64,000 nt of DNA from Burkholderiaceae bacterium (GTDB taxonomy: Bacteria; Pseudomonadota; Gammaproteobacteria; Burkholderiales; Burkholderiaceae_C). The stretch is from contig JAGOPK010000006.1 of the NCBI GenBank assembly GCA_017992055.1, positions 231,249 to 295,248 on the forward strand, given 5' to 3'. Positions 23,290-34,370 of this stretch are shown here, in pieces; the stretch's first letter is position 1; each line of letters begins with the position of its first letter. The translations under genes and the position numbers were made by a program. Under the pieces are notes generated by a model that was given only the letters and a program-made list of their open reading frames with translations, made no database searches and was not told the DNA's origin.

Positions 23290-25077
23290 TCAGAAGGTTT
23301 CCCAGTCGTCGTCGCCACCCTTGTGGGCGGCGGGCGCGGCAGGCGCGGCGGGCGCGGCCGGCGCCGGCCGGCTGGATTCACGGGCCTGGGCAATCACCGT
23401 CTTGGCGGCGTCGGCCGGGCGCGTGGCGGGGGCCGTGGCCTGGGGCGCGGCCGGGCGGGGCTGCGCCGCGGGGCGCAGCACGGCGGCGGGCGCGGCCGGG
23501 GCCGGCACGGCCACCGCGGTTGCGATGCTGCGCGGGCTGCTGCCATCCACGCGGAAGGTGCTGATCACGCCGGCCAGGCGCACGGCCTGGTCCTTCAGGC
23601 TTTCGGCGGCGGCGGCGCTTTCTTCCACCAGGGCGGCGTTCTGCTGCGTCATCTGGTCCAGGCTGGCCACCGCGCCATTGACCTGGGCAATGCCCTGGCT
23701 CTGCTCGCTGGCGGCGCAGGAGATCTCGCCGATGATGTCGGTGACGCGCTGCACGCTGGCGACGATCTCGCCCATGGTGCTGCCGGCGTCCTGCACCAGG
23801 CGCGAGCCGGACTCCACCTTGTCGACGCTGGCGCCGATCAGGCTCTTGATCTCCTTGGCCGCCTCGGCGCTGCGCTGGGCCAGGTTGCGCACCTCGCCGG
23901 CCACCACCGCGAAGCCGCGACCCTGCTCGCCGGCACGCGCGGCTTCCACCGCCGCATTCAGCGCCAGGATGTTGGTCTGGAAGGCGATGCCGTCGATGGT
24001 GCCGATGATGTCGGCGATCTTCTTCGAGGCCTGGTTGATCTGGTCCATCGTGGCCACCACCTGGCCCACCACCTCGCCGCCACGCTGGGCCACGCCCTGG
24101 GCGCTGGCCGCCAGCTGGTTGGCCTGGGCCGCGGCCTCGGCGCTCTGGCGCACGGTGCCGGTCAGCTGCTCGATGGCACTGGCCGTCTGCTGCAGGTTGC
24201 TGGCGGTTTGCTCGGTGCGCTGGCTCAGGTCCTGGTTGCCCACCGCCACCTCGGTGCTGGCGGTCTGGATCGACTCGGCCGACTGCTGCACCTGGCCGAC
24301 GATGGTGCGCAGCTTGTCGCGCATGGTGGCCAGCGACTTGAGCACCGCGCCGATCTCGTCGTCGCGCTGGTCGCGTATCTCCAGCGTCAGGTCGCCGTCG
24401 CCGATGCGCTGGGCGATGCGCTGCAGCTCTTCCATCGGCCGGCAGATCGAGCGCACCAGGAACAGCGTGCCGATGCCCAGGCCCAGCACGATCAGGCCCA
24501 TCACCGACACCGTGCCCCAGACGGCCACGCGTCGCGAGCTGGCCACGCTGTCGCGCACCACCTCGGCCTGGGCATGCTGGGCCTTGACGAAGTCCTGCTG
24601 CGCGGCCAGGTAGGCGGCCACTGCCGGCAGCACCTTGGCCTTCAGCGCCTGCTGGGCCTCTTCGGCCTGGCCCTTGCCACGCAGCTCCTGGGTGGCATTG
24701 CGCTCGGCGATGTAGGCCTTGCGCGTGGCCGAGACCTTGTCCAGCAGCTGGCGGTCCTCGGGCCGCGTGGCCGCGGACTCGACCTGCTTCTGGATCTCGC
24801 TGATGCGTGCGGTGGTGGCCGCGATGTCGGGCTTCAGCGCATCGGCCACGCCGTCGTCGGCGGCCAGCAGCGAGGCGGTGACGCGGGCCGCATTGGCCTG
24901 GGTCAGGCCGGCCCAGGTGGCGGCCTGCTCCAGCAGCTGCTCCTGGTTGGACAGCTGCAGGTTGGCTTCGGTGATCTGGCGCTCGGTGCGCACCGACACC
25001 GCGGTGGCCATCACCACCAGCATGCCCCCCATGGCCAGGGTGGGAAGCCACAGACGGGTCTTGATGCGCAAGGTCAT
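23290..25077 (-). CDS. methyl-accepting chemotaxis protein 1, with C-terminal DWETF tether
   Basis: Transmembrane chemoreceptor of 595 aa. Seen: TM1 near residues 10-28, a helical periplasmic sensor of about 160 residues, TM2 ([25 protein letters not shown]), HAMP, then a Tsr-class signalling domain with the invariant hairpin block [36 protein letters not shown] (split here for reading; residues around 370-405). After it comes an Ala/Pro-rich flexible linker of ~80 residues ending in DWETF, the xWxxF pentapeptide that docks CheR and CheB. Last gene of the che operon, starting 17 bases after the preceding receptor's stop. Ligand unknown. Confidence 0.92.
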   Translation of the reverse strand: MTLRIKTRLWLPTLAMGGMLVVMATAVSVRTERQITEANLQLSNQEQLLEQAATWAGLTQANAARVTASLLAADDGVADALKPDIAATTARISEIQKQVESAATRPEDRQLLDKVSATRKAYIAERNATQELRGKGQAEEAQQALKAKVLPAVAAYLAAQQDFVKAQHAQAEVVRDSVASSRRVAVWGTVSVMGLIVLGLGIGTLFLVRSICRPMEELQRIAQRIGDGDLTLEIRDQRDDEIGAVLKSLATMRDKLRTIVGQVQQSAESIQTASTEVAVGNQDLSQRTEQTASNLQQTASAIEQLTGTVRQSAEAAAQANQLAASAQGVAQRGGEVVGQVVATMDQINQASKKIADIIGTIDGIAFQTNILALNAAVEAARAGEQGRGFAVVAGEVRNLAQRSAEAAKEIKSLIGASVDKVESGSRLVQDAGSTMGEIVASVQRVTDIIGEISCAASEQSQGIAQVNGAVASLDQMTQQNAALVEESAAAAESLKDQAVRLAGVISTFRVDGSSPRSIATAVAVPAPAAPAAVLRPAAQPRPAAPQATAPATRPADAAKTVIAQARESSRPAPAAPAAPAAPAAHKGGDDDWETF

Positions 25078-25093
25078 GGTGCAGGATTCGGGG

Positions 25094-26872
25094 TCAGAAG
25101 GTCTCCCAGTCCGCATCGGTGGCGGCCGGGGCTGCCGTTCGTTGCGGCAGGGGATGGGGCGCCGGCTGTGGCGCTGGAACCGGGGCGCGCGCGGTACTGC
25201 AATGCGCGGGCGCGGCCGGTGGCAGGGAAGGGGAGGACGGGCGGGGCTTGACCGCGGCCGAGGCCGTGGCAGCGGCTGGCCGGGCGGCGGCCGGGGGCAT
25301 CACCACGGCTGGCACCACGGCCGATGTTGGCTGGGCCTGGCCGTCGATGCGGAAGGTGGCCACCAGGCCGCCCAGGCTGCGGGCCTGGTCGCGCAGGCTC
25401 TCGGCGGCGGCGGCGCTTTGTTCCACCAGGGCGGCGTTCTGCTGCGTCATCTGGTCCAGGCTGCCAACCGCGCCATTGACCTGGGCGATGCCCTGGCTCT
25501 GCTCGGTGGCGGCGCTGGAGATCTCGCCGATGATGTCGGTGACACGCTGCACGCTGGCGACGATCTCGCCCATGGTGCTGCCGGCGTCCTGCACCAGGCG
25601 GGCGCCGTTTTCCACCCGCTCGACGCTGGCGCCGATCAGGCTCTTGATCTCGCGCGCCGCGGCGGCCGAGCGCTGGGCCAGGCTGCGCACCTCGCCGGCC
25701 ACCACGGCAAAGCCGCGGCCCTGCTCGCCGGCACGGGCGGCTTCCACCGCCGCATTCAGCGCCAGGATGTTGGTCTGGAAGGCGATGCCGTCGATGGTGC
25801 CGATGATGTCGGCGATCTTCTTCGACGACTGGTTGATCTGGTCCATGGTGCTGACCACCTGGCCCACCACCTCGCCGCCACGCTGGGCCACGCTGGCGGC
25901 CGAGCCGGCCAGCTGCTTGGCCTGCACCGCGGCATCGGCGCTGTGGCGCACGGTGCCGGTGAGCTGCTCGATGGCGCTGGCGGTCTGCTGCAGGTTGCCG
26001 GCGGCCTGCTCGGTGCGCTGGCTCAGGTCCTGGTTGCCGCTGGCGATCTCGGTCGAGGCATTGGCGATGGCATCGCTGGTCTGGCGCACCTGGGCCACCA
26101 TGCGCTGCAGTGCCTGCTGCATCTGGGCCATCGACTGCAGCAGCTCGCCGATCTCGTCGTGGCGGTCGCTGCTCATGCGCTGGGTCAGGTCGCCATCGGC
26201 GATGGCCCGGGCCAGGCGGTTGGCGCGGCCCAGGTCGCTGACCATGCGCCGCTGCAGCGTCCAGGTCAGGGCCACGGCGGCGGCGGCCACCAGCAGGCTC
26301 AGGCCACCCAGCAGCCATTGCAGGCGCGTGGCATGGGCCTGGGCGGCGGCGGCGGCGGCATCGGCCTGGGCCTGCACCGCGGCCACCACCTGGCCGAGGG
26401 CCGTCGACAGCTCGGCATGGCGCGCATCGGCGCCTTGCAGCGCGGCCACGCCGGTGTTGGGATCGACCGTGGCCATGTCGATGGCCTCGTCGGCCACCTT
26501 CAGATAGCGCGCGATCACCGGCACCGGCGCGGCCAGGGCGGCGCGCGTGCTGGCATCGCTGCTGGCCTCGGCCAGGCGCTGGAAGCCCTGGCGGGCGCTG
26601 TCCAGCTCGGCCTTCAGCTTGTTGCGCGCGGCCTGCACCTGGGCCTCGTCCAGCGAGCCGATCAGGGCCACGGTGCGGTAGGTGGCGGCATGGGCCGCGC
26701 CCACCTGCTGCTGCAGGCGGGCGATCTCGCGGAAGCTGGCCAGCCGGTCCTGCTGGCTGCGCTGCTGGGCGCGGTCTTCGCGGGCCGTCAGCAGGGAGTC
26801 GATCTGGCCCACGGCCAGCACCGTGCTCACCGCCAGCAGCGGCGGCAGCAGCAGCTTGGTGCCGAGTTTCAT
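25094..26872 (-). CDS. methyl-accepting chemotaxis protein 2, with C-terminal DWETF tether
   Basis: Chemoreceptor of 592 aa. TM1 covers [17 protein letters not shown], the periplasmic part is a four-helix-type sensor (residues ~30-185), TM2 is [19 protein letters not shown], followed by HAMP and the conserved signalling hairpin. Like receptor 1 it has an Ala/Pro-rich linker and ends DADWETF, predicting direct recruitment of the adaptation enzymes. The sensor domain is unlike receptor 1, while signalling-domain DNA is nearly the same in long stretches. It begins 27 bases after the single-Cache gene, suggesting the two act together. Confidence 0.92.
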   Translation of the reverse strand: MKLGTKLLLPPLLAVSTVLAVGQIDSLLTAREDRAQQRSQQDRLASFREIARLQQQVGAAHAATYRTVALIGSLDEAQVQAARNKLKAELDSARQGFQRLAEASSDASTRAALAAPVPVIARYLKVADEAIDMATVDPNTGVAALQGADARHAELSTALGQVVAAVQAQADAAAAAAQAHATRLQWLLGGLSLLVAAAAVALTWTLQRRMVSDLGRANRLARAIADGDLTQRMSSDRHDEIGELLQSMAQMQQALQRMVAQVRQTSDAIANASTEIASGNQDLSQRTEQAAGNLQQTASAIEQLTGTVRHSADAAVQAKQLAGSAASVAQRGGEVVGQVVSTMDQINQSSKKIADIIGTIDGIAFQTNILALNAAVEAARAGEQGRGFAVVAGEVRSLAQRSAAAAREIKSLIGASVERVENGARLVQDAGSTMGEIVASVQRVTDIIGEISSAATEQSQGIAQVNGAVGSLDQMTQQNAALVEQSAAAAESLRDQARSLGGLVATFRIDGQAQPTSAVVPAVVMPPAAARPAAATASAAVKPRPSSPSLPPAAPAHCSTARAPVPAPQPAPHPLPQRTAAPAATDADWETF

Positions 26873-26899
26873 CGCGGTCGCCGCGTTGGGTTCAGGGGC

Positions 26900-27349
26900 C
26901 TACTTGTAGACGCCGCCGCAGACCACGGCGTCGTCCAGCTTCTCGCAATACATCTGCTTGGGCTCGACCTTCTTGGTCTCGGGGTTGGTGAACTTGTAGT
27001 CCTGCCAGAACGTGCCCTTGCTCTGCGCCAGGTCCACGCGTTCCTTGACGAAGGCCTTGCCGTCCACGTCCTTCATCTCGATCAGGTTCTTGCCGACCAT
27101 CTTCTGGTTGGCGCCATGCGCACGCACCGTGCCGTCCAGGCCGTAGACCACCAGGTACAGGTCGCGGTCGGTGAACTGGCCGGCCTTGTTGCTGATCTCG
27201 GCATGGCCCTTGTCCTTGCCGTTGGCCTTGAGGAAGGCCACGCCCTTCTTGACCATGGCCGTGGCCTCGTCCTTGGTGGCGTTGCCGGCCAGGGCCGGCA
27301 GGGCCAGGACGGCGATGGCCAGGGCCAGGGTGCTGCGCAGGTGTTTCAT
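26900..27349 (-). CDS. periplasmic single-Cache-domain protein
   Basis: A 149-aa secreted protein: signal peptide cleaving after ALPALAG, then one sCache_2-like domain with AMVKKGVAFLKANG, DLYLVVYGLDGTVRAHGAN and GKNLIEMKDVDGKAFV, the pattern of the ligand-binding face. Two Cys near the end (MYCEKLDDAVVCGG) could form a disulfide. Free-standing Cache proteins next to chemoreceptors probably present small molecules such as organic acids to the receptor or modulate it; that is inference. It sits between cheW and receptor 2 in the operon. Confidence 0.85.
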   Translation of the reverse strand: MKHLRSTLALAIAVLALPALAGNATKDEATAMVKKGVAFLKANGKDKGHAEISNKAGQFTDRDLYLVVYGLDGTVRAHGANQKMVGKNLIEMKDVDGKAFVKERVDLAQSKGTFWQDYKFTNPETKKVEPKQMYCEKLDDAVVCGGVYK

Positions 27350-27391
27350 GATCGGGTCCTCGTCGGATGTGGGGGGAGGGCGATGCGGCCG

Positions 27392-27958
27392 TCAGCCGGC
27401 GGCCTGTTCCAGCAGGCCCATCTCGGCGCTGCCCATCAGGGCCTCGATGTCCATCAGGATCAGCATGCGCTCGGCGACGCTGGCGATGCCGGTGATGAAG
27501 GCGGCGTCCACCGCCGAGCCCATGGCCGGCGCCGGACGGATGGCGTCGCCGGACAGCTCCAGCACGTCGGACACCGAGTCGACCACCGCGCCGACCACGC
27601 GGCCGCGCAGGTTGAGCACGATGACCACGGTGAACGGCGTGTACTCGGCGCTGTCGCAGCCCAGCTTCAGCCGCAGGTCGACGATGGGCACGATCACGCC
27701 GCGCAGGTTGACCACGCCCTTCAGGAAGGACGGCGCATTGGCGATGCGCGTGGGCTGCTCGTAGGAGCGGATCTCCTGCACGCGCAGGATGTCGATGCCG
27801 TATTCCTCGCCGCCCAGGCGGAAGCTCAGGTATTCGCCGTTGTGCGCGCGCAGCGAGGCGGCGGCACGCTGGCCGGCGGCCTCGACGGCGCGTTGCGCTG
27901 CCAGGCGGGCGGCGTCGGGGTGGGCCTGGGCCGCAGTGGCTTCGGTGGTGATGTCCAT
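27392..27958 (-). CDS. cheW: chemotaxis coupling protein CheW
   Basis: Adaptor linking chemoreceptors to the CheA kinase; 188 aa. Seen: an extra ~40-residue Ala/Gln-rich N-terminus, then the CheW fold ([61 protein letters not shown]). The [13 protein letters not shown] segment is the classical receptor/CheA interface. A FliA-like promoter lies 42 bases upstream, so cheW and the genes after it can be transcribed separately from the main che promoter. Confidence 0.95.
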   Translation of the reverse strand: MDITTEATAAQAHPDAARLAAQRAVEAAGQRAAASLRAHNGEYLSFRLGGEEYGIDILRVQEIRSYEQPTRIANAPSFLKGVVNLRGVIVPIVDLRLKLGCDSAEYTPFTVVIVLNLRGRVVGAVVDSVSDVLELSGDAIRPAPAMGSAVDAAFITGIASVAERMLILMDIEALMGSAEMGLLEQAAG

Positions 27959-27999
27959 GGCGCTGGTGTTCTCGCGGTGTGGGCGGGGTGTATCGGTTT

Positions 28000-28026
28000 T
28001 ATCGGTTCGGCCGGCCGGAACTTGAG
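28000..28026 (-). promoter_or_regulatory. FliA (sigma-28) promoter upstream of cheW
   Basis: On the minus strand CTCAAG (28021-28026) and ACCGATA (28000-28006) with 14 bases between TCAAG and the -10, in the 90-base gap between chemoreceptor 3 and cheW. The same TCAAG plus CCGAT pattern precedes fliS, fliD and flagellin genes. Confidence 0.65.
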
Positions 28027-28048
28027 GGCCCCGGCTTGGACCGGCGCC

Positions 28049-29620
28049 TCAGGCGCTGCCGACGCGGAAGCGGCCGACCAGTCCGGTCAGGGCTCCGGCC
28101 TGGTCGGTCAGGCTTTCGGCGGCGGCGGCGGTCTCTTCGACCAGCGAGGCGTTCTGCTGGGTCATGCGGTCCAGGCCGGTGACGGCGCCGTTGACCTCGC
28201 CGATGCCCTCGCTCTGCTGGGCGGCGGCCTGGGTCACGGCGGCGATCATCTCGTTGACGCGGTGCACCGAGCCGACGATCTCGTCCATGGTGCGGCCGGC
28301 GGCCTGCACCTGGGCCGAGCCTTCGGCCACGCGCTCGACGTTGGCGCCGATCAGCGCCTTGATCTCGCGCGCCGCACCGGCCGAGCGCTGGGCCAGGCTG
28401 CGCACCTCGCCGGCCACCACGGCAAAGCCGCGGCCCTGCTCGCCGGCACGGGCGGCTTCCACCGCCGCATTCAGCGCCAGGATGTTGGTCTGGAAGGCGA
28501 TGCCGTCGATGGTGCCGATGATGTCGGCGATCTTCTGGCTGGCCTGGTGGATGGACTCCATCGTGCCCACCACCTCGGCCACCGCGGCGCCGCCGCGCTG
28601 GGCCACGTCCTGGGCCGTGCGTGCCAGCTGGCTGGCCTGGGCCGCGGCCTCGGCGCTGTGGCGCACCGAGCCGGTGATCTGCTCCAGCGACGAGGCGGCG
28701 CGCTGCAGGTCGCTGGCGGCCTGCTCGGTGCGGCCCGACAGGTCGAGGTTGCCCGAGGCCACCTCGCTGGAGGCGTTGTGGATGCTGCTGCTGGTCTCGC
28801 GCACCTGGCCGACCAGGGTGGCCAGGGCGGTCTGCATCTGGCTCAGCGCACGCAGCAGGTCGGCGGCTTCGTCGCTGCCTTCGATGCGGATGCTGTTGCC
28901 CAGGTCGCCGTCGGCAATCGCCAGGGCCACCTTGCGTGCATGGTCCACCGGAGCGGTGATCGAGCGCGAGTTCAGCAGCGTCAGCGGCACCACCACCAGC
29001 ACCACCAGGGCCATCACGCCGCCGAACACCCAGCCGGTGATCAGCATCTGCTGGCGGAACTCGGCCTGGGTGGAGCGGGCCTCGTCGTCGATGATGCGGC
29101 CCATCTGGTCGACGGCCTTCTCGACGATGGCCACCTGCTCCTTGGCCCGGCCCAGCATGCGGTCGGCGGTGCGGGCGTTGTCGTAGTCGCCGTTCTGGAT
29201 GCGGTCGAAGATGGAGCCGCTGGCCGTGGCATAGGCCTTGATCGCGGCCAGCGCGGCGCGTGCATGCAGGTTGTCGGCATCTTCCGGGCCGGCCAGCAGG
29301 CCTTGCAGCTGCTTCTCCAGGCCGGCCACGGCCTTCAGCCACAGCTCGCGGTGCTTGGCCACCTCGACGCCGTTCTCGTACTGGATGATGGCGTCCTTCT
29401 CGTGGCGCCGCACGTCGCCCAGCAGGGCGCGCACATTGGACAGCGCACGCGCCTCTTCCACCGAATGCTGCATGAAGTCGGCGTTCAGCTCGGCCAGGTG
29501 GCCGCCGCCGATCAGGCCGGTCAGGCCGACCAGGGAGAACAGGCCCAGCACCACGGCAATCGCGGCCTGCATGCGAAAGCGGATCGAGAAGCGGCGCATC
29601 CAGAGCATCGCGAGGTTCAT
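28049..29620 (-). CDS. methyl-accepting chemotaxis protein 3, no C-terminal tether
   Basis: Chemoreceptor of 523 aa. TM1 is [19 protein letters not shown], the periplasmic region has a four-helix-bundle look with [15 protein letters not shown]2 is [23 protein letters not shown] and the standard signalling hairpin follow. It ends at FRVGSA directly after the signalling helices, without linker or xWxxF motif, so adaptation would depend on tethered neighbours in mixed arrays. AGGAG 7 bases before ATG 29620 sets the start. In signalling-domain sequence it is the most divergent of the four. Confidence 0.92.
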   Translation of the reverse strand: MNLAMLWMRRFSIRFRMQAAIAVVLGLFSLVGLTGLIGGGHLAELNADFMQHSVEEARALSNVRALLGDVRRHEKDAIIQYENGVEVAKHRELWLKAVAGLEKQLQGLLAGPEDADNLHARAALAAIKAYATASGSIFDRIQNGDYDNARTADRMLGRAKEQVAIVEKAVDQMGRIIDDEARSTQAEFRQQMLITGWVFGGVMALVVLVVVPLTLLNSRSITAPVDHARKVALAIADGDLGNSIRIEGSDEAADLLRALSQMQTALATLVGQVRETSSSIHNASSEVASGNLDLSGRTEQAASDLQRAASSLEQITGSVRHSAEAAAQASQLARTAQDVAQRGGAAVAEVVGTMESIHQASQKIADIIGTIDGIAFQTNILALNAAVEAARAGEQGRGFAVVAGEVRSLAQRSAGAAREIKALIGANVERVAEGSAQVQAAGRTMDEIVGSVHRVNEMIAAVTQAAAQQSEGIGEVNGAVTGLDRMTQQNASLVEETAAAAESLTDQAGALTGLVGRFRVGSA

Positions 29621-29657
29621 GCGGGACTCCTGTAGGGGGCGGGCGGCGGTGCGACCG

Positions 29658-31220
29658 TCAGACCGTGGCGTGGTGGCCGTCGACGCGGAAGCTGCTGACC
29701 ACGCCGGCCATGCGCTCGGCCTGGCCACGCAGGCTCTCGGCGGCGGCGGTGCTTTCTTCCACCAGGGCGGCGTTCTGCTGCGTCATCTGGTCCAGGCTGT
29801 TGACCGCGCCATTGACCTCGCCGATGCCCTGGCTCTGCTCGCGGGCAGCGGCCGAGATCTCGCCGATGATGTCGGTGACGCGCTGCACGCTGGCGACGAT
29901 CTCGCCCATGGTGCTGCCGGCGTCCTGCACCAGGCGCGTGCCGCTCTCGACCTTGTCGACGCTGGCGCCGATCAGGGTCTTGATCTCGCGCGCGGCCTCG
30001 GCGCTGCGCTGGGCCAGGTTGCGCACCTCGCCGGCCACCACCGCGAAGCCGCGGCCCTGCTCACCGGCACGGGCGGCTTCCACCGCCGCGTTCAGCGCCA
30101 GGATGTTGGTCTGGAAGGCGATGCCGTCGATGGTGCCGATGATGTCGGCGATGCGCTTGGACGACTGGTTGATCTCGTCCATGGTCGCCACCACCTGGCC
30201 GACCACCTCGCCGCCGCGCTGGGCCACCGTGGCGGCCGAGCCGGCCAACTGGTTGGCCTGGGCCGCGGCATCGGCGCTCTGGCGCACGGTGCTGGTCAGC
30301 TGCTCGATGGCGCTGGCGGTCTGCTGCAGGTTGCCGGCGGTCTGCTCGGTGCGCTGGCTCAGGTCGGCATTGCCGGCGGCGATCTCGGCGCTGGCGGTGC
30401 GGATCGAGTCGCTGGACTGGCGCACCTGGGCAATGGTGCGCGCCAGCGAGTCGGCCATGCTGCGCAGCGCGCTGTTCAGCTCGCCGAACTCGTCGCTGCG
30501 CTGGCTGGTCGGCACCGCGCTCAGGTCACCCTGGGCAATGCGGCCGGCGGTCTCCACCGCCTGCTGCAGCGGCGTGCGGATGCTGCGCACCAGCAGCACC
30601 GTGCCAAACAGCAGGCCGGCGATGATGGCGGCCACGGTGACGGCGGCGATGACCACGGTGCTGCGCCGGTCGGCGGCGACCTTGGCGCGCGAGACCTCGG
30701 CCGCGGCTTCCTGGATCTCGACAAACTCCTGCAGCGCCTTCACATACGGCGCCACCGTGCCCATGAACGGGCCGATGGCCTCGGCACGGGCCTCGTCCAT
30801 CTTGCCTTCCTTGCGCAGCTCGCCGATGCGGGCGTTGTGCGCCAGCACGGACTTGCGCAGCTCGCCGATCTTGGCCATCTGGTTGCGCTCGGCCTCGCCG
30901 AGCTGGCCCTCGTTGAGCTGCTTCTGGATCTCGCTGATGCGGGCGATGGCCTTTTCGTTGGTGTCCTTGAAGGCCTTGCCGACCTCGGGGTCGGCGCTGA
31001 TGGCCGAGGCCAGGGCGCGGGTCACCGCACCTTCGGTCAGCGCGGCCCATTGCGTGGCCATGCGGATCTTGGCGTCGGACTCGGCCAGCACCTTGTTGGC
31101 CTCGGCCTGCGACTGGGTGGAGCGCACGGCGGCAAAGGCGATCAGGGCCACCAGGGCGGCGACGAACAGGCCGACGCTGAGCCACAGCTTGGCGCCGATG
31201 CGCAGGTTCTGGAAATTCAT
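29658..31220 (-). CDS. methyl-accepting chemotaxis protein 4, no C-terminal tether
   Basis: Chemoreceptor of 520 aa: TM1 [20 protein letters not shown], helical sensor with repeated acidic/basic helices (residues ~35-190), TM2 [27 protein letters not shown], then the conserved signalling domain. It stops at [10 protein letters not shown] with no pentapeptide. GGAG upstream of ATG 31220 supports the start. It directly follows cheA (26-base gap). The sensor resembles receptor 1 in size and helical pattern (both carry ISEIQKQ), suggesting an older duplication. Confidence 0.92.
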   Translation of the reverse strand: MNFQNLRIGAKLWLSVGLFVAALVALIAFAAVRSTQSQAEANKVLAESDAKIRMATQWAALTEGAVTRALASAISADPEVGKAFKDTNEKAIARISEIQKQLNEGQLGEAERNQMAKIGELRKSVLAHNARIGELRKEGKMDEARAEAIGPFMGTVAPYVKALQEFVEIQEAAAEVSRAKVAADRRSTVVIAAVTVAAIIAGLLFGTVLLVRSIRTPLQQAVETAGRIAQGDLSAVPTSQRSDEFGELNSALRSMADSLARTIAQVRQSSDSIRTASAEIAAGNADLSQRTEQTAGNLQQTASAIEQLTSTVRQSADAAAQANQLAGSAATVAQRGGEVVGQVVATMDEINQSSKRIADIIGTIDGIAFQTNILALNAAVEAARAGEQGRGFAVVAGEVRNLAQRSAEAAREIKTLIGASVDKVESGTRLVQDAGSTMGEIVASVQRVTDIIGEISAAAREQSQGIGEVNGAVNSLDQMTQQNAALVEESTAAAESLRGQAERMAGVVSSFRVDGHHATV

Positions 31221-31246
31221 GCAGTTGTCTCCTTCAAGGCGTCGAT

Positions 31247-33388
31247 TCAGTGGCGGGTGCGGCGCACCAGGCTGCCGATGTCCAGGATCAGGGCCACGCG
31301 GCCGTCGCCCATGATGGTGGCGCCGGACACGTCATCGACCTTGCGGTAGTTGGCCTCCAGGTTCTTCACCACCACCTGCTGCTGGCCCAGCAGCTCGTCG
31401 ACCAGCAGGGCCACGCGCGTGCCCTCGCTCTCGACCACCACCATGATGTTGCTGACATGCTCGAAGTCGAAGCGCGGCACGTCGAACACGCGCTCCAGGT
31501 CGATCACCGGCATGTACTCGCCACGCACCTCGACCACGCGGCCGGTGGTGCCGATGGTCTTGACCATGTTGGCCTGCACCTGGAACGACTCGACCACCGA
31601 GCCCAGCGGCAGGATGTAGCACTCGTCGCCTACACCCACGCTCATGCCGTCCATGATGGCCAAGGTGAGCGGCAGGCGCACCTTGACGCTCATGCCATAG
31701 CCCTCGGCGGAATCGATGTCGACCGTGCCGCCGAGCGCCATGATGTTCTTCTTGACCACGTCCATGCCGACGCCGCGGCCCGACACGTCGGTGACCACGT
31801 CGGCGGTGGAGAAGCCGGGCGCGAAGATCAGGTTCCAGACCTCGTTGTCGCTCATCGAGTCGGGCGCATCGATGCCCTTCTCGCGCGCCTTCTTCAGCAG
31901 CTTGTCGCGGTTCAGGCCGCGGCCGTCGTCGCGCACCTCGATGACGATGCTGCCGCCCTGGTGGCTGGCCACCAGGGTGATCTGGCCGGTCTCGGGCTTG
32001 CCCTTGGCCAGGCGGTCGGCCGGCATCTCGATGCCGTGGTCGCAGCTGTTGCGCACCAGGTGGGTCAGCGGGTCGGTGATCTTCTCGACCATGCCCTTGT
32101 CCAGCTCGGTGGCTTCACCCTGGGTGACCAGCTCGACCTTCTTGCCCAGCTTGGCCGCCAGGTCGCGCAGCATGCGCGGGAAGCGGTTGAAGACCATCGA
32201 CATCGGGATCATGCGGATCGACATCACCGCTTCCTGCAGGTCGCGGGTGTTGCGCTCCAGATCGGCCAGGCCCGAGTTCAGCTGCTGGTGCAGCGTGGGG
32301 TCGATGTCCTTGCTGTTCTGCGCCAGCATGGCCTGGGTGATGACCAGTTCGCCGACCAGGTTGATCAGCTGGTCGACCTTTTCCACCGACACGCGCAGCG
32401 TCGCCGCATCGGCGGCAGCCGGCTTGGCCTCGGCACGCGGCGCGGCGGCGCGGGCGGCCACCGGTGCGGCCGGCGTGGCGCTGATGCTGTGCTCGGCCGG
32501 GCCGCTGGCGGCCACCGGTGCATGGGCGGCCGCGCCGTCGGGCGCGCCGGGGGCGTTGTCGAAGAAGCCGTAGCCGCTGTCGGCCTGCGGGGCCTCGGCC
32601 GGCGGCGCGCCGGGCGCGCCGTCGTGGAAGCCGTAGCCCAGGCCCAGCGGCGCCAGGCGCACGGCCTCGCGCGGCACATGGAAGGTGAACAGGTCCAGCA
32701 GGTCGTTGTCGCTGGAGGTGGTGACGATCTTGAAGCGGCGCATGCCGTCGGCCGAGCGGCCGGCGTCCAGCGGCTCGATGGTGCCCAGATCGGTGATCTC
32801 CTTGAACAGCTCGGCCAGGCTGTCGGCCAGGCTGGGGTCGGGCAGCTCGCCCACCGTCAGCTCCAGCGTGCGCACGGTCTTGCCCGCGGCGGCCGGGGCC
32901 GCCACCGGCGCCGCGGCCGGCGCGGCGATGCTGGGCGCCGCCGCTGCCACGGCCGCCACCGGCGTGCCGCCGTCGCACAGCGTGCGGATCGAGAACAGCA
33001 GCTCGGTGGTGTCGGGCACCTCGGTGCCGGTGCCCTGGTGGCGCGCCAGCAGGGCCTTCAGCGAGTCGCCGGCGGCCAGCAGCACGTCGACCATCTGCGA
33101 GGTCGGCACCAGCTCGTGGCGGCGCAGCTTGTCCAGCAGCGCTTCCATCTGGTGCGTCAGCTCGGCCACGTCGGAGAAGCCGAAGGTGGCGGCGCCGCCC
33201 TTGACCGAGTGGGCGCAGCGGAAGATCGCGTTCAGTTCTTCGTCGTCGGCGGCGGTGACGTCGAGTTCGAGCAGCATCTGCTCCATCGACTCGAGGTTCT
33301 CGCCGGCCTCCTCGAAGAAGACCTGGAAGAACTGGCTCAGGTCGATGCCGGCGGACAGGTGTGCGCCTTCGTTGCTCATGTCAGCCAT
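31247..33388 (-). CDS. cheA: chemotaxis histidine kinase CheA
   Basis: Central kinase that phosphorylates CheY. Seen: 713 aa with P1/Hpt phospho-acceptor HSVKGG (His60), a P2-like region around 170-250, an Ala/Pro-rich linker, P3 dimerisation helix ([18 protein letters not shown]), P4 ATPase with N box [13 protein letters not shown]1 DDGRGLN and G2 GRGVGMDVV, and P5 CheW-like domain to the end. All catalytic motifs are intact. AGGAG 8 bases before ATG 33388 supports this start; an ATG 9 bases later is possible. Between cheY and receptor 4 in the che operon. Confidence 0.97.
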   Translation of the reverse strand: MADMSNEGAHLSAGIDLSQFFQVFFEEAGENLESMEQMLLELDVTAADDEELNAIFRCAHSVKGGAATFGFSDVAELTHQMEALLDKLRRHELVPTSQMVDVLLAAGDSLKALLARHQGTGTEVPDTTELLFSIRTLCDGGTPVAAVAAAAPSIAAPAAAPVAAPAAAGKTVRTLELTVGELPDPSLADSLAELFKEITDLGTIEPLDAGRSADGMRRFKIVTTSSDNDLLDLFTFHVPREAVRLAPLGLGYGFHDGAPGAPPAEAPQADSGYGFFDNAPGAPDGAAAHAPVAASGPAEHSISATPAAPVAARAAAPRAEAKPAAADAATLRVSVEKVDQLINLVGELVITQAMLAQNSKDIDPTLHQQLNSGLADLERNTRDLQEAVMSIRMIPMSMVFNRFPRMLRDLAAKLGKKVELVTQGEATELDKGMVEKITDPLTHLVRNSCDHGIEMPADRLAKGKPETGQITLVASHQGGSIVIEVRDDGRGLNRDKLLKKAREKGIDAPDSMSDNEVWNLIFAPGFSTADVVTDVSGRGVGMDVVKKNIMALGGTVDIDSAEGYGMSVKVRLPLTLAIMDGMSVGVGDECYILPLGSVVESFQVQANMVKTIGTTGRVVEVRGEYMPVIDLERVFDVPRFDFEHVSNIMVVVESEGTRVALLVDELLGQQQVVVKNLEANYRKVDDVSGATIMGDGRVALILDIGSLVRRTRH

Positions 33389-33418
33389 GGCTGGGGCTCC
33401 TGAAAGTGCTGCGGGCGG

Positions 33419-33781
33419 TCAGCGGATGACCTTGCCGATGACCTCGATCAGCTTGGCCGGATCGAAGGGCTTGACCAGCCAGCCGGTGGCACCGGCGGCG
33501 CGGCCGGCCTGCTTCATCTGGTCGCTGGACTCGGTGGTCAGGATCAGGATCGGCGTGCCCTTGAACTTCGGGTTCTCGCGCAGCTTCTTGGTCAGGCTGA
33601 TGCCATCCATGCGCGGCATGTTCTGGTCGGTCAGCACCAGGCTGAAGTCGCGCTGGCCGGCTTTCTCCCAGGCGTCCTGGCCGTCGACGGCCTCGACGAC
33701 ATTGAAACCGGCGTTCTTCAGCGTGAAGGACACCATCTGGCGCATCGAGGCGGAATCGTCGACAGCGAGGATCGAGTGCAT
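33419..33781 (-). CDS. cheY: chemotaxis response regulator CheY
   Basis: Single receiver domain, 120 aa, which after phosphorylation binds FliM to reverse rotation. Seen: acidic pair Asp8-Asp9, phospho-acceptor Asp52 (LTDQNMP), Thr81/Thr82, and Lys103 in the LVKPF loop. GGAG 6 bases before ATG 33781. Lies between the cheZ-like gene and cheA. Confidence 0.95.
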   Translation of the reverse strand: MHSILAVDDSASMRQMVSFTLKNAGFNVVEAVDGQDAWEKAGQRDFSLVLTDQNMPRMDGISLTKKLRENPKFKGTPILILTTESSDQMKQAGRAAGATGWLVKPFDPAKLIEVIGKVIR

Positions 33782-33825
33782 GGTCTTCTCCGGGAAAGCG
33801 TCAAAAATGCGTTTGGGGGGCGGGC

Positions 33826-34293
33826 TCAGAACAGCTCGATCGAGCCGGCGTCCATTTCGTCCTGCGTGACCGGGTTGGGGCGCAACGGCGCCTCCTCGAC
33901 CACCACCAGTCCTTCATCGTCGTCATCGCCCATCACATTGCGGGCAATGCGATCGGTGCAGGCGCGCAGCCGGCGCTGGGTGTGGGCGATCAGCTGCGAG
34001 GCCATGTCCTGGAACTGCATCGCGGTGACCGCGCCGCCCAGGTGCTGCAAGGCCTCGTGCAGGCCGGCGGCGTCGAATTCGGGGTGCTGGGCCGCCTGCC
34101 GGGCAAAGCCGGTGACCTGGGCCGAGGCGCCGTAGAAATGGCCCATCAGCGTCTCGGTGGCGTCGCTGAGCAGGCGTTGCAGGCGGTCCAGGTCATTGCT
34201 GGCCACCATCAGGCTGTCCTGCAGATCCGCGGCCACCTCCAGCGGCAGCTCCGCAGTGGCGAGGTGGGTGGGGATCGGGTCGTCGTCGGGCAT
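33826..34293 (-). CDS. cheZ: short CheZ-like CheY-P phosphatase
   Basis: A 155-aa helical protein, shorter than E. coli CheZ (214 aa). Seen: the active-site helix AMQFQDMASQLI, which places Asp and Gln four residues apart as in the CheZ catalytic pair (FQDLTGQ), and a C-terminal peptide TQDEMDAGSIELF resembling the CheY-binding tail of CheZ (QDQVDDLLDSLGF). First gene of the operon, next to cheY. The start at ATG 34293 is taken because upstream readings run through the FliA promoter. A related CheY-binding chemotaxis protein is the main alternative. Confidence 0.7.
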   Translation of the reverse strand: MPDDDPIPTHLATAELPLEVAADLQDSLMVASNDLDRLQRLLSDATETLMGHFYGASAQVTGFARQAAQHPEFDAAGLHEALQHLGGAVTAMQFQDMASQLIAHTQRRLRACTDRIARNVMGDDDDEGLVVVEEAPLRPNPVTQDEMDAGSIELF

Positions 34294-34370
34294 CGTCGCT
34301 CCAGGTTCGGCGTCCAATCCAGACGGCCATGGAAGTCCATGGACACTGGCAATGGCAGCGGCTGCGAGAT

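Noticed and set aside
31247-33388. Hybrid or split CheA because of a long Ala/Pro stretch
   Set aside because: The frame is continuous, and all P1 and P3-P5 motifs are in order; the stretch is a linker.
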